From: Halomonas sp. Bachu 37
GTDB taxonomy: Bacteria; Pseudomonadota; Gammaproteobacteria; Pseudomonadales; Halomonadaceae
Assembly: GCF_039691755.1 (NCBI RefSeq)
Contig: NZ_CP137552.1
Coordinates: 1,116,001 to 1,180,000, forward strand
Reading direction: 5' to 3'
Length of the DNA: 64,000 nt
Part shown: positions 8,663-18,184 of the stretch, in pieces
Numbering within the stretch: position 1 is the stretch's first letter
How the letters are laid out: each line of letters opens with the position of its first letter
The notes under the pieces: generated by a model
What the model was told of the DNA's origin: nothing
Database searches by the model: none
The model's input: only the letters and a program-made list of their open reading frames with translations
Made by a program: the position numbers and the translations under genes

Positions 8663-11071
8663 TCAATGAGTACTGGCAATTGCGTTGGATGAATAGGCTT
8701 CGTCCGAACGTGGTGCCTCATGACCTTCCATTGGTTTATCCGCTAGTGCCATGGCAAGAACATCATCGATCCAGCGTACGGGATGAATCGACAAGGCATC
8801 CTTGATATTGTCCGGAACCTCCTTGAGATCACGGCGGTTTTCCTCAGGCACCAGCACGGTCTTTATACCACCCCGACGCGCCGCCAGCAATTTCTCCTTC
8901 AGCCCGCCAATGGGCAAGACTTCACCGCGCAGGTTGACCTCACCTGTCATGGCCACATCGCAACGGACGGCTCTGCCGGTGTAGGCGGAAACCATTGCCG
9001 TCACCATCGCTATCCCGGCACTCGGCCCATCCTTCGGCGTCGCTCCTTCCGGTACGTGGATGTGCAGATCTTCCTTCTCGAATCGCTCGGGATCGATACC
9101 CAGCTCAAGCGCTCTAGCCCGGACCACGGTATGCGCCGCGCTCACCGACTCCTTCATGACGTCCCCGAGAGACCCGGTCTTGTTGACCCGGCCCTTGCCC
9201 GGGGTCACCACCGACTCGATACTCAGCAGCTCACCGCCGACGGATGTCCATGCCAGTCCTGTAACACGACCGACCTGGTCCTCCTGGTCCGCCAATCCAT
9301 AGCTGTAGCGACGCACCCCTGCATAGGTCTCGATCTGATCGGCACCCAGCAACTGTGGGGGTAGGGCTTTTTTGTCGCGCTCATGCTCCAGCCGTTCGCG
9401 CAGTACCTTACGACACACCTTGGCTATCTGGCGCTCCAGCTCGCGCACGCCCGCTTCGCGCGTATAGTAACGAATGAGTTCCAGAATCGCGGCGTCGTCC
9501 AGCTCCAGCTCTGCTTCCTTGACCCCATTGGCCTTGCGCTGCTTGGGCAGGAGATAGCGCTTGGCGATCGCCAGCTTTTCATCCTCGGTATAGCCCGGCA
9601 GACGAATGATCTCCATCCGATCCAATAACGGGCCCGGGATGTTCATCGAATTGGCGGTACAGATGAACAAGGTTTCCGACAGATCGTAATCCAGCTCGAG
9701 GTAATGGTCACTGAAGCTATTGTTCTGTTCGGGGTCCAGCACTTCCAGCAGTGCCGAGGCCGGATCGCCGCGATGATCCATGCCCAGCTTGTCCACTTCG
9801 TCGAGCAGGAACAGAGGATTCTTGACGCCGGCACGACTCATTCGCTGCATCAGCTTGCCGGGCAGAGAGCCGATATAAGTTCGCCGGTGTCCGCGGATTT
9901 CGGATTCGTCTCGAACACCGCCCAAGGCCAGGCGTACATACTTGCGATTGGTCGCACGCGCCACGGACTGCCCCAGGGATGTCTTGCCCACACCAGGAGG
10001 ACCGACAAGGCACAGTACCGGCCCCTTGAGCTTGCGTACACGCTTCTGTACCGCCAGGTATTCGAGAATGCGCGACTTGACCTCTTCGAGTCCGTAATGG
10101 TCCTCGTCGAGCACCTGCTGGGCTCGAATCAAGTCATGCTTGACTTTAGTGCGCTTTTTCCAGGGTACGGCGATCAGCCAATCAAGATAAGAACGCACCA
10201 CCGTCGCCTCGGCGGAGTTCGCGGCCATCATCTTCAGCTTGTTGAGCTCTTGAGTCGCTTTTTCGGCCGCCTCGGCGGGCATGCCTGAAGCCTCGATAGC
10301 CTGCTCGTACTTCTCCACCTCATTGGGAACATTGTCCAGCTCACCCATCTCTTTCTGAATGGCCTTCATCTGCTCGTTGAGGTAGTACTCGCGCTGGGTC
10401 TTTTCCATCTGTTCCTTGACTCGCGAGCGGATACGCTTTTCCACCTGCAGCAAGTCGATCTCGGATTCGATCAATGCCATGAGGTGCTCGATACGATCGC
10501 GGACGCGATCCATTTCGAGCAACTCCTGCTTGTCACCGATCTTCAGCGAGAGGTGGGCACAGACGGTATCCACAAGGCGGCTCGGATCTTCGATTCCCGC
10601 AAGCGAGTTGAGCACTTCATTGGGGACTTTCTTGGACAGCTTGACGTACTGCTCGAACTGATTGAGCAGTACTCGCACCAGTGCCTCCTGCTCCCGCGCA
10701 GTCAAAGGATGACTTTCGCGCGACAGCAGCTGAGCCTGGGTATAACCTTGGTCGTTTTCCTCGATATTCACGACATCGGCGCGGAAAACGCCTTCGATCA
10801 ATACCTTGACCGTACCATCCGGCAGCTTCAACAGCTGCATGATATCGGCCACGGTACCCATGGCATAAAGATCGGCATTATCCGGCTCATCTTGAGCGGC
10901 TTCACGCTGAGCGACAAGCAGGACCCGCTTATCCGCTGCCATGGCCGCCTCAAGGGCCTGTATGGACTTTTCACGCCCCACAAAAAGAGGTATGACCATT
11001 TGCGGGTAAACCACAACGTCCCGCAACGGCAAAAGGGGCAGACACTGTGTCTGTTCGGCATTCTGCTGCAT
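8663..11071 (-). CDS. lon: ATP-dependent protease Lon
   Basis: Hexameric AAA+ serine protease that degrades misfolded and regulatory proteins in the cytoplasm. The protein has 802 residues. The order is the N-terminal LON substrate-binding domain (LPLLPLRDVVVYP), a coiled-coil segment (QREYYLNEQMKAIQKE), the AAA+ module with Walker A GPPGVGKTS and Walker B LFLLDEVDK, then the protease domain with catalytic Ser in PKDGPSAGIA near residue 680 and its partner Lys about 40 residues later. The ATG at 11071 follows GAGGAA. It is downstream of clpX, the usual order clpP-clpX-lon-hup. Confidence 0.98.
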   Translation of the reverse strand: MQQNAEQTQCLPLLPLRDVVVYPQMVIPLFVGREKSIQALEAAMAADKRVLLVAQREAAQDEPDNADLYAMGTVADIMQLLKLPDGTVKVLIEGVFRADVVNIEENDQGYTQAQLLSRESHPLTAREQEALVRVLLNQFEQYVKLSKKVPNEVLNSLAGIEDPSRLVDTVCAHLSLKIGDKQELLEMDRVRDRIEHLMALIESEIDLLQVEKRIRSRVKEQMEKTQREYYLNEQMKAIQKEMGELDNVPNEVEKYEQAIEASGMPAEAAEKATQELNKLKMMAANSAEATVVRSYLDWLIAVPWKKRTKVKHDLIRAQQVLDEDHYGLEEVKSRILEYLAVQKRVRKLKGPVLCLVGPPGVGKTSLGQSVARATNRKYVRLALGGVRDESEIRGHRRTYIGSLPGKLMQRMSRAGVKNPLFLLDEVDKLGMDHRGDPASALLEVLDPEQNNSFSDHYLELDYDLSETLFICTANSMNIPGPLLDRMEIIRLPGYTEDEKLAIAKRYLLPKQRKANGVKEAELELDDAAILELIRYYTREAGVRELERQIAKVCRKVLRERLEHERDKKALPPQLLGADQIETYAGVRRYSYGLADQEDQVGRVTGLAWTSVGGELLSIESVVTPGKGRVNKTGSLGDVMKESVSAAHTVVRARALELGIDPERFEKEDLHIHVPEGATPKDGPSAGIAMVTAMVSAYTGRAVRCDVAMTGEVNLRGEVLPIGGLKEKLLAARRGGIKTVLVPEENRRDLKEVPDNIKDALSIHPVRWIDDVLAMALADKPMEGHEAPRSDEAYSSNAIASTH

Positions 11072-11141
11072 CGCAGACGTTCCTCGACAAATCGGAATGA
11101 TACTTGAGAAAAAGTTAGCCGAGACAATCGCTAACTAGCAA

Positions 11142-11167
11142 CAGGGGGTCGCCTAGGCGACCCCCTG
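11142..11167. terminator. Perfect 26-bp palindrome between clpX and lon
   Basis: A perfectly self-complementary 26-bp sequence is centred on CCTAGG, each arm being a 13-nt CAGGGGGTCGCCT. It starts 47 nt after the clpX stop and ends about 70 nt before the lon ATG. As RNA it would form a strong GC-rich hairpin, but no clear T-run follows on the minus strand. It could be a partial terminator or processing site between clpX and lon, or a dyad operator in the lon promoter region. Confidence 0.5.
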
Positions 11168-11213
11168 GTATGGCTCAAGCGGTTAAGGCTGGGCCGCACA
11201 TTCGAATACCGAA

Positions 11214-12494
11214 CTACCCATCGGTACCGTCGACCCGCTCCTCTTCCTGCTGGGTATAGATCAGTATCGGATCGCTTTCACCGGCGATCACCGAAGCTTC
11301 GATGACCACTTTGCTGACCCCTTCGAGTGAAGGAATTTCATACATGGTATCCAGCAATACCGACTCCAGGATAGAACGCAACCCACGCGCCCCGGTCTTG
11401 CGCTCCATAGCTTTCGCTGCCACGGCACGTAGCGCATCCTCACGGAACTCGAGTGCCACGCCTTCCATCTCGAACAGCTTCACATACTGCTTGATCAGCG
11501 AGTTCTTGGGCTGAGTGAGAATTTCAACCAGGGCATCCTCGGTCAATTCGGTAAGCGTCGCGATTACCGGTAAACGTCCGACGAACTCGGGGATGAGGCC
11601 GAACTTGACCAGATCCTCGGGCTCCACATCCGCCAGCACTTCGCCTACGCCGCGCGAGGATTCCTTGCTCTTGACGCTTGCATTGAAGCCGATCCCGCCT
11701 TTTTCGGCACGATCCCGGATGACTTTTTCCAGCCCTGAAAAGGCACCACCGACGATGAAGAGGATATTGCCGGTATCAACCTGTACGAACTCCTGCTGGG
11801 GGTGCTTGCGCCCACCTTGCGGCGGGACGGAAGCCGTCGTGCCCTCGATCAGCTTGAGCAGGGCTTGCTGCACACCCTCACCCGAAACATCACGCGTAAT
11901 CGATGGGTTATCCGATTTCCGCGATATCTTGTCGATTTCGTCAATGTAGACGATACCGCGTTCGGCTTTCTCGACGTCGTAATCACACTTCTGCAGCAGC
12001 TTCTGGATGATATTCTCGACGTCCTCACCGACATACCCCGCCTCGGTCAAGGTCGTGGCATCGGCAATGGTGAAAGGAACGTTCAACAAGCGCGCCATGG
12101 TCTCGGCCAGCAGCGTCTTGCCGCTACCGGTAGGGCCAATCAACAGGATATTGGACTTGCTCAACTCGACGTCGCCTTCCCGGACATCGCTACGCAGTCG
12201 CTTGTAGTGATTGTAGACCGCGACGGACAACACCATCTTGGCGCGATCCTGCCCAATCACGTAGTCGTCCAGGGTGTAACGTATTTCACGAGGAGTTGGC
12301 AGACGCTCATCATCGCTCTCGGCATCGGCTTCGAGAACCTCCTCGCGAATGATGTCATTACAAAGATCGACACACTCATCGCAGATATACACGGACGGAC
12401 CGGCAATCAACTTACGCACTTCATTCTGGTTCTTGCCGCAGAATGAGCAGTAGAGCAGTTTGCCGCCTTCGTCCTTGCCTTTGCCGTCGGCCAT
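11214..12494 (-). CDS. clpX: ClpXP protease ATP-binding subunit ClpX
   Basis: AAA+ unfoldase that selects substrates such as SsrA-tagged proteins and feeds them to ClpP. The 426-residue protein has the N-terminal C4 zinc-binding domain (Cys16, Cys19, then CDECVDLC), Walker [13 protein letters not shown], Walker [11 protein letters not shown], the [24 protein letters not shown] region and an arginine-finger region near FIPEFVGR-type residues. The ATG at 12494 follows AGAGGT. It lies 73 nt downstream of clpP on the same strand, consistent with a clpPX operon. Confidence 0.98.
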   Translation of the reverse strand: MADGKGKDEGGKLLYCSFCGKNQNEVRKLIAGPSVYICDECVDLCNDIIREEVLEADAESDDERLPTPREIRYTLDDYVIGQDRAKMVLSVAVYNHYKRLRSDVREGDVELSKSNILLIGPTGSGKTLLAETMARLLNVPFTIADATTLTEAGYVGEDVENIIQKLLQKCDYDVEKAERGIVYIDEIDKISRKSDNPSITRDVSGEGVQQALLKLIEGTTASVPPQGGRKHPQQEFVQVDTGNILFIVGGAFSGLEKVIRDRAEKGGIGFNASVKSKESSRGVGEVLADVEPEDLVKFGLIPEFVGRLPVIATLTELTEDALVEILTQPKNSLIKQYVKLFEMEGVALEFREDALRAVAAKAMERKTGARGLRSILESVLLDTMYEIPSLEGVSKVVIEASVIAGESDPILIYTQQEEERVDGTDG

Positions 12495-12567
12495 TCGCGT
12501 ACCTCTATCACTGTGGCGGCTCGCGCCACCGAAAAGCTAGTAAGAAAAGCGAGAACGAATCACGCTA

Positions 12568-13185
12568 TCAGGATGTGGGCCGGTTAGCCAGCACCTGATC
12601 GATCAAGCCGTACTCCTTGGCTTGATCGCTACTCATGAAATTATCGCGATCCGTATCACGCGAAACCGTCTCCAGGTCCTGGCCCGTGTGATGCGCCAGG
12701 ATATGGTTCAGCTTGTCACGTATCCCCAGGATCTCCCGTGTATGGATCTCGATATCCGAGGCCTGACCCTGATAGCCACCCAGCGGCTGATGAATCATCA
12801 TCCGTGAGTTGGGCAGGCAGAAACGCTTTCCCGCAGCTCCACCCGCAAGGAGCAACGCCCCCATGCTGGCCGCCTGGCCGACACATACGGTGGACACATC
12901 AGGCTTGATGAACTGCATGGTGTCGTAAATCGACATGCCGGCCGTTACCGAGCCGCCTGGAGAATTGATATAGAGATGAATGTCCTTATCGGGATTCTCC
13001 GACTCCAGGAACAGCAACTGCGCCACGACCAGGTTCGCCATGTAATCTTCTACGGGACCCACCAGGAAGATCACACGCTCTTTGAGCAGGCGTGAGTAGA
13101 TGTCGTAAGCCCTTTCGCCACGGGCATTCTGCTCGACCACCATTGGCACCAGGCCGCCGGCATTTTGCGTCTCAAACTCACTCAT
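12568..13185 (-). CDS. clpP: ATP-dependent Clp protease proteolytic subunit
   Basis: Tetradecameric serine peptidase that degrades proteins unfolded by ClpX or ClpA. The 205-residue protein has the complete catalytic triad: Ser107 in GQAASMGA, His132 in [10 protein letters not shown] and Asp181 in DTDRDNFM. The loop IGLI/GLIDQV near the C-terminus is also present. The ATG at 13185 follows AAGGA. It lies between tig and clpX, the usual tig-clpP-clpX order, separated from tig by 78 nt. Confidence 0.98.
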   Translation of the reverse strand: MSEFETQNAGGLVPMVVEQNARGERAYDIYSRLLKERVIFLVGPVEDYMANLVVAQLLFLESENPDKDIHLYINSPGGSVTAGMSIYDTMQFIKPDVSTVCVGQAASMGALLLAGGAAGKRFCLPNSRMMIHQPLGGYQGQASDIEIHTREILGIRDKLNHILAHHTGQDLETVSRDTDRDNFMSSDQAKEYGLIDQVLANRPTS

Positions 13186-13263
13186 CTAGATGATTCCTTG
13201 CGTCCGATAAGGGGGTAGCGTGCCCTTTTGATCGGGATCTTCGGGACACGCCGCGACTGATAA

Positions 13264-14619
13264 TCAGGCGCTTGTCTGCTCGCCTTCTTCAGCAGTCTCT
13301 TCATCTTGCTCGGCTTGTTGCTGAGCGGCTGCCAGAGCCTCCTGGTAAGACATGTTGACGTCTTCGACGCTCGCCTGCTCAAGCAGTTTTTCCACTGCTT
13401 TCTCTTCGAGGATGGCAGATTTCACCTGGGTCTTGAGCTGCTCGTTACCCATGTAATATTCGACCACTTGCTCAGGCTCTTGATATTGCTCAGCCAGTTC
13501 CTGGACCTTGGCCTTGATGGCGTCATCGTCTGCATCAATTTCATTGGTCTTGATGACTTCCGCCAGTAACAGCCCTACCTGGACACGAGCCTTGGCCTGT
13601 TCTTCGAACAGTTCGTTGGGCAACTGGCTGACATCGAAGTCTTCACCCAATCCGAACTGCTGGGCTGCCTGGCGCTTCATGCCGTCTGTTTCCTGCTGTA
13701 CCAGGCTACTCGGCACCGGAATGGGATTAGCTTTCTTCAGAGCTTCGAGCACTTGCTGCTTGACCCGGTTATCAACGGCCTGGGCCGCTTCACGAGTCAT
13801 GTTCTTGCGGATTTCGACAAGGAATTTTTCCTTGTCGCCATCTTCAACACCGAAGCGCTGGATAAACGCCTCGTCCACTTCGGGAAGCTGCTGTGTGCTT
13901 ACCTTATGGACCTTGACCTTGAAAATCGCCGCTTTTCCTGCCAAGTGTTCAGCCTGGTAGTCCTCAGGGAAGGTGACAGTAATTTCCTTGTCTTCGCCGG
14001 GCTTCGCTCCAATCAGCTGCTCTTCAAAGCCAGGAATAAAGCTGTTGGAACCGAGCACCAGAGAGTGGCCCTCTGCGCTTCCGCCTTCAAACGGCTCGTC
14101 ATCGATATAGCCCTGGAAATCGATAGTGACCTGGTCCCCGTCCTGAGCGGCCTGATCGACTTCCTGCCACTCTGCGTTCTGCTTGCGCAGAGTCTCTATC
14201 ATCTCTTCGACATCGCCGTCCTGGATTTCAACCACGGGGCGCTCGACTTGAGTTCCTTCGATGGGCGCCAGCTCGATTTCCGGATAAACCTCCAACGAGG
14301 CAACGAATTCCAGATCCTTGCCGGGTTCATTGACTCGAGCTTCGATCTGGGGATAACCAGCCGGATTCAGGCCCTCATCCGTGATTGCCCGCACATAACG
14401 CTCGCGCATCACCTCGCCCACGATTTCATTACGCACATCGTGGCCGTAACGCTGACGAACGACCGCCATCGGCACCCTGCCTTGGCGGAAACCATTCATG
14501 CGAACGTTTTTCGCGGTATCTTTCAGACGGGCACTGACGGCCTCATCGATCTCAGCTGCCGGGACCTGAACAGTGATCTGGCGTTCAATCTGGGAGGTCG
14601 TCTCGACGGAAACTTGCAT
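13264..14619 (-). CDS. tig: Trigger factor, ribosome-associated chaperone
   Basis: Ribosome-bound folding factor that meets nascent chains at the exit tunnel. The 451-residue protein has the N-terminal ribosome-binding domain including the GFRQGRVP signature loop (GFRxGKxP family motif), a central FKBP-type isomerase domain around residues 155-245 (GDQVTIDFQGYIDDEPFEGG), and a helical C-terminal domain ending in a very acidic, Gln/Glu-rich tail (QAEQDEETAEEGEQ). The ATG at 14619 is preceded by GAGGA. It is the first gene of the tig-clpP-clpX group. Confidence 0.97.
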   Translation of the reverse strand: MQVSVETTSQIERQITVQVPAAEIDEAVSARLKDTAKNVRMNGFRQGRVPMAVVRQRYGHDVRNEIVGEVMRERYVRAITDEGLNPAGYPQIEARVNEPGKDLEFVASLEVYPEIELAPIEGTQVERPVVEIQDGDVEEMIETLRKQNAEWQEVDQAAQDGDQVTIDFQGYIDDEPFEGGSAEGHSLVLGSNSFIPGFEEQLIGAKPGEDKEITVTFPEDYQAEHLAGKAAIFKVKVHKVSTQQLPEVDEAFIQRFGVEDGDKEKFLVEIRKNMTREAAQAVDNRVKQQVLEALKKANPIPVPSSLVQQETDGMKRQAAQQFGLGEDFDVSQLPNELFEEQAKARVQVGLLLAEVIKTNEIDADDDAIKAKVQELAEQYQEPEQVVEYYMGNEQLKTQVKSAILEEKAVEKLLEQASVEDVNMSYQEALAAAQQQAEQDEETAEEGEQTSA

Positions 14620-15013
14620 GAATTGTCCTCTACCGGCTAGGCGTTATGTTAGTTGCGTTGAAATAAGCTCAAGGGAGCAATTTTAAGAACCCTGATGCAC
14701 GCTGGCAAGCGCCACACTCGCATAGTGGGGGTGAAGCGGGCAATTACAAGGGGGAGAACTCTCCGGCACCGCTCGACAGAAGCTCCACAGGGTTAAGCGA
14801 GCAGGACGAAACGGGAGCAAAAGTCCTTGACCAGCTTACTGACAGGCAAAGTAGCAAAGATAAGCTGATGGTAATGACGTTTATGATGACAAGGATAACA
14901 GCTGCGATGAAGAATATCGTGAGGCAGAATGGCAATATAACAATCGCCATCAATGGTCGGAGTGAGCCGACAGAAGGGAGACAGATTGGATTAATACAGC
15001 TAGACCAGGCAAA
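14620..15013. other. 394-nt gap between tig and the tRNA operon
   Basis: I see no supported gene here. An open frame on the minus strand overlaps the first tRNA-His and has no family resemblance. The region should contain the tig promoter and the 3' end of the tRNA operon transcript, but I could not identify a clear intrinsic terminator. Confidence 0.5.
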
Positions 15014-15089
15014 TGGGGTGGATGATGGGGATCGAACCCACGACCACCGGAGCCACAATCCGGGGCTCTACCACTGAGCTACATCCACC
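15014..15089 (-). tRNA. tRNA-His (GTG), copy 1
   Basis: A 76-nt cloverleaf including the encoded extra G at position -1 that pairs with C73, the hallmark of tRNA-His. The acceptor stem is GTGGATG/CATCCAC, the anticodon loop reads ATTGTGG, the T-arm contains GGTTCGATCC, and CCA is encoded. It is the last gene of the Pro-Arg-His-His operon and is identical to the next copy. Confidence 0.97.
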
Positions 15090-15194
15090 ATTGCTTAGGC
15101 CAGACACGACGCCTTGCGCCGCTACTACTATTTACTTTTCGTCATTCGATACATGCTGTAAAGAACATGCGACTTAAAGCATCGACAATCGCCA

Positions 15195-15270
15195 TGGGGT
15201 GGATGATGGGGATCGAACCCACGACCACCGGAGCCACAATCCGGGGCTCTACCACTGAGCTACATCCACC
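15195..15270 (-). tRNA. tRNA-His (GTG), copy 2
   Basis: Identical over all 76 nt to the copy at 15014-15089, with the G-1 residue and encoded CCA. The 105 nt between the two copies is not a duplicated gene. The tandem repeat points to a local duplication giving a double dose of tRNA-His. Confidence 0.97.
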
Positions 15271-15373
15271 ATAACGAATATCAAATAGCAGTTACCGCTT
15301 CGCACATAAAGCTCTTACTACAGCTCAAGCCAATTTCAGGATTGCAAGACAAAACCAGCATCGCACTAAATGA

Positions 15374-15450
15374 TGGCGCGCCCAGCAGGACTTGAACCTG
15401 CAACCTACGGCTTAGAAGGCCGTTGCTCTATCCGGTTGAGCTATAGGCGC
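15374..15450 (-). tRNA. tRNA-Arg (TCT)
   Basis: A 77-nt cloverleaf with acceptor GCGCCTA/TGGGCGC, discriminator G, encoded CCA and anticodon loop CTTCTAA giving TCT. It reads the rarer AGA/AGG arginine codons. It lies between tRNA-Pro and the tRNA-His pair. Confidence 0.97.
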
Positions 15451-15530
15451 ACTGTATGTCACTGAGCACCTGACCACAACCGAAGCCCAAGAAAACCTTG
15501 TAATACAGCTTCCTATCGCCAAACTCGACG

Positions 15531-15607
15531 TGGTCGGGATGGAGGGATTCGAACCCCCGACATCCTGCTCCCAAAGCAGGCGCGCTACCAGACTGCGCTA
15601 CATCCCG
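15531..15607 (-). tRNA. tRNA-Pro (TGG)
   Basis: A 77-nt cloverleaf with acceptor CGGGATG/CATCCCG, encoded CCA and anticodon loop TTTGGGA giving TGG. It is the first gene of the tRNA operon, about 50 nt downstream of a strong promoter. Confidence 0.97.
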
Positions 15608-15657
15608 ACTTTCATCCGACTCCGACGTCACCGCATGGCCCGTCTCAAGCGCTGCAT

Positions 15658-15685
15658 ATACTACGGATTTTTAAACTCGAGTCAA
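15658..15685 (-). promoter_or_regulatory. Promoter of the Pro-Arg-His-His tRNA operon
   Basis: The minus strand reads TTGACT (15680-15685), a 16-nt spacer, then TAGTAT (15658-15663), followed by a GC-rich stretch before tRNA-Pro. The GC-rich start region is typical of stringently controlled stable-RNA promoters. Confidence 0.65.
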
Positions 15686-15844
15686 GCACTGCCCGTTAGC
15701 ACCCCTTTCTAATTCTGGTTTACCCGAGTTTAGTCCTGGTTTTGCGGACAGAACCATACAGCGCTTTGCGTTGCAGTTGGCACATGCGAAAATCGAATTA
15801 TTATACGTCATCAAGACGCTACGTTCACTCACGGGGAAGTATCC

Positions 15845-16711
15845 ATGACCGCCCAACTTATCGATGGCAAAGCCATTGCCGCCCAGGTCCGCCAGCAAGT
15901 CGCCGAGAAGACCAGATCTCGCCTCTCCGCCGGTCTTAAAGCACCAGGGTTGGCCGTGGTTCTCGTGGGCGGCGACCCGGCCTCGCAAGTCTATGTCAAT
16001 AACAAGCACCGTGCCTGTGAGCAAGCCGGCATCCACTCTTTTCAACATGCTCTGCCCGAAAGCACCACGCAGCAGGAACTCGAAACCCTCGTCGACAAAC
16101 TCAACGCCGACCCCAGTGTTGACGGCATTCTGGTTCAGCTCCCTCTGCCACCCCAGATGAATGCCAACCTAATACTGGAGCGAATTCTCCCTCACAAGGA
16201 TGTCGACGGCTTTCACCCCTATAATCTTGGACGTCTGGCACAACGCATGCCGGCACTGCGTCCGTGTACACCGAAAGGCGTAATGACCTTATTGGAAAAA
16301 AGTGGCATCGCGGTACGTGGCCTGGATGCCACAGTGGTAGGTGCTTCGAACATCGTCGGTCGCCCGATGGCGCTGGAGCTCATGCTGGCAGGCTGTACCA
16401 CTACCGTATGCCATCGTTTCACACGGAATCTGGAAGCCCATGTAAAACGTGCCGAGCTGCTGGTAGTAGCAGTAGGCAAGCCAGGGTTAGTCAAGGGAGA
16501 ATGGATAAAACCCGGCGCGGTGGTCATTGATGTCGGTATCAACCGCGATGAAGACGGCTCGCTGGTTGGAGACGTGGACTTCGATACAGCATCTCGTCTT
16601 GCCAGCTATATCACGCCCGTACCCGGTGGCGTAGGCCCCATGACGGTAGCCACCTTGATGGAAAATACCCTCGAGGCCGCTGAATATCATGACACCATGA
16701 GCGTATCGTAA
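15845..16711 (+). CDS. folD: Bifunctional methylenetetrahydrofolate dehydrogenase/cyclohydrolase
   Basis: Interconverts 5,10-methylene-THF, methenyl-THF and 10-formyl-THF in the cytoplasm, feeding purine synthesis and formyl-Met. The 288-residue protein carries the catalytic Lys54 in [27 protein letters not shown], the [11 protein letters not shown] segment, the NADP-binding [16 protein letters not shown] and the C-terminal [18 protein letters not shown]. The ATG at 15845 follows GGGGAAG. It stands upstream of luxS and mtnN, all concerned with one-carbon or methyl turnover, and links functionally to the glycine cleavage genes later in the window. Confidence 0.97.
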   Translation: MTAQLIDGKAIAAQVRQQVAEKTRSRLSAGLKAPGLAVVLVGGDPASQVYVNNKHRACEQAGIHSFQHALPESTTQQELETLVDKLNADPSVDGILVQLPLPPQMNANLILERILPHKDVDGFHPYNLGRLAQRMPALRPCTPKGVMTLLEKSGIAVRGLDATVVGASNIVGRPMALELMLAGCTTTVCHRFTRNLEAHVKRAELLVVAVGKPGLVKGEWIKPGAVVIDVGINRDEDGSLVGDVDFDTASRLASYITPVPGGVGPMTVATLMENTLEAAEYHDTMSVS

Positions 16712-16803
16712 CCATGTATGCATCCTTTGCTAGGCTGAACAACGCCTCAGCGGATCCCCATATCAGCCACAGCGAACACCGCTACCTACAAGGAGCACTA
16801 TCA

Positions 16804-17271
16804 ATGACCAATAAACCCATGAACGTGGAAAGCTTCAACCTCGACCATACCAAGGTCAAGGCGCCTTATGTGCGCCTGGCAGGCATCAAGGTAGGCGACC
16901 AGGGAGACGAGATTCACAAGTATGACATGCGCATCTGCCAACCCAACAAGACTCATATGGAGATGCCGGCACTGCACTCGCTCGAACACCTCCTGGCCGA
17001 ACTATCTCGAAACCATACCGATAAAATCGTCGACATTAGCCCGATGGGTTGCCAGACAGGGTTCTACGTATCGTTGATCAACCATGACGATTATGACGAT
17101 GTGCTCGATCTTCTCGAGAAAACGCTTAACGACGTGCTGGTGGCCGAAGCCGTGCCTGCATGCAATGAAATGCAGTGCGGCTGGGCGGCGAGCCACAGCC
17201 TGGAAGGTGCCAAGTCCATAGCGCGCGATTTCCTGGCGGGACGCAGCGAATGGAAGAATGTATTCGCTTGA
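16804..17271 (+). CDS. luxS: S-ribosylhomocysteine lyase (AI-2 synthase)
   Basis: Cleaves S-ribosylhomocysteine to homocysteine and DPD, the precursor of autoinducer 2, in the activated methyl cycle. The 155-residue protein shows the metal ligands His58 and His62 in HSLEH and Cys125 in NEMQCGWAA, and the catalytic Cys83 in MGCQTGFY. The ATG at 16804 is preceded by AAGGAG, so the longer open frame from 16714 is rejected. It is at the short end of the family (about 155-172). The next gene, mtnN, produces its substrate, so the pair forms a complete two-step recycling route. Confidence 0.96.
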   Translation: MTNKPMNVESFNLDHTKVKAPYVRLAGIKVGDQGDEIHKYDMRICQPNKTHMEMPALHSLEHLLAELSRNHTDKIVDISPMGCQTGFYVSLINHDDYDDVLDLLEKTLNDVLVAEAVPACNEMQCGWAASHSLEGAKSIARDFLAGRSEWKNVFA

Positions 17272-17321
17272 GGCACCAGCGCGAAGAAGGAGAAGAACTT
17301 GCAGAGCGTGAGGAGAGGAAC

Positions 17322-18041
17322 TTGAAGCGGATCGGTATCATCGGCGCTATGCCGCAGGAAGTACAGCAACTGGCTATCCAGCTGGAAAACGCCCGGACCC
17401 ATGAGCACGCGGGCTCGGTTTTCCATATTGGCATCCGCTACGGTCTCGAGGTGGTGCTACTGCAATCGGGCATAGGCAAAGTCAACGCAGCGGTGGGTAC
17501 CGCCCTGCTGCTGGAACGCTACCAACCTGATGTCGTGATCAATACAGGCTCAGCAGGCGGCTTTGCCGATGGCTTGAACATCGGCGATATCATTATTTCC
17601 AGTGAAGTACGTCATCATGACGTGGATGCCGTGGCATTCGGTTATGAAATGGGTCAAGTGCCGGGCATGCCCCCAGCCTATCGGGCCTCACCCGAGCTGA
17701 TGGAAATTGCCCGAAAAGCCATTTCAGCCATGGGTGAGGTTCAAGTGCGCGAAGGCTTGATAGCGACGGGGGACGCTTTCATGTCCGATCCCGCTAAGGT
17801 CGCGGCGACACGTGCTCTGTTTCCCGCCATGCTCGCCGTGGAGATGGAAGCGGCGGCTATCGCCCAGACCTGCCATCTGTTTGACTGCCCTTTTGTGGTG
17901 ATCAGAGCGCTGTCGGATATACCTGGCAGCGGTGAGAATCATCTTTCATTCGATGAGTTCCTGCCCATGGCGGCAGATCACTCCTATCGCATGGTGGACA
18001 GAATGTTGCAGCATTTAGGTTCGTCCGGTACGCAAGCCTGA
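17322..18041 (+). CDS. mtnN: 5'-methylthioadenosine/S-adenosylhomocysteine nucleosidase
   Basis: Removes adenine from methylthioadenosine and S-adenosylhomocysteine; the latter reaction supplies S-ribosylhomocysteine to LuxS. The sequence RIGIIGAMPQEV holds the first catalytic Glu (residue 13), VVINTGSAGGF the ribose-binding loop, EMEAAAIAQ the second Glu and RALSD the catalytic Asp. The start is most likely TTG at 17322. It lies 6 nt after AGGAG, and no ATG precedes the conserved strand in a sensible place. That gives 239 residues, close to E. coli MtnN (232). It is 50 nt downstream of luxS and probably co-transcribed. Confidence 0.95.
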   Translation: MKRIGIIGAMPQEVQQLAIQLENARTHEHAGSVFHIGIRYGLEVVLLQSGIGKVNAAVGTALLLERYQPDVVINTGSAGGFADGLNIGDIIISSEVRHHDVDAVAFGYEMGQVPGMPPAYRASPELMEIARKAISAMGEVQVREGLIATGDAFMSDPAKVAATRALFPAMLAVEMEAAAIAQTCHLFDCPFVVIRALSDIPGSGENHLSFDEFLPMAADHSYRMVDRMLQHLGSSGTQA

Positions 18042-18089
18042 TCTTCTGCTTCCTACCCTCGATCTTCCACAACTGGCTCCATCAAGAGT

Positions 18090-18113
18090 AGAAGCGCTTG
18101 CTGCAGCGCTTCT
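18090..18113. terminator. Hairpin between convergent mtnN and pyrC
   Basis: An 8-bp perfect inverted repeat (AGAAGCGC at 18090-18097 and its complement at 18106-18113) with an 8-nt loop lies in the 143-nt gap between the two convergent genes. T-rich sequence on the plus side is weak, so it is a candidate, possibly bidirectional, terminator. Confidence 0.45.
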
Positions 18114-18184
18114 CTCGATCTGTTTCTCCTCGCTTCCTGACGATTGTCCCTGATTTCTACCGATGCCGGAGCTAGGCCTTGCGC

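Noticed and set aside
14744..15058. 104-codon open frame on the minus strand upstream of tig
   Set aside because: It overlaps the first tRNA-His and has no good start site or recognisable motif.
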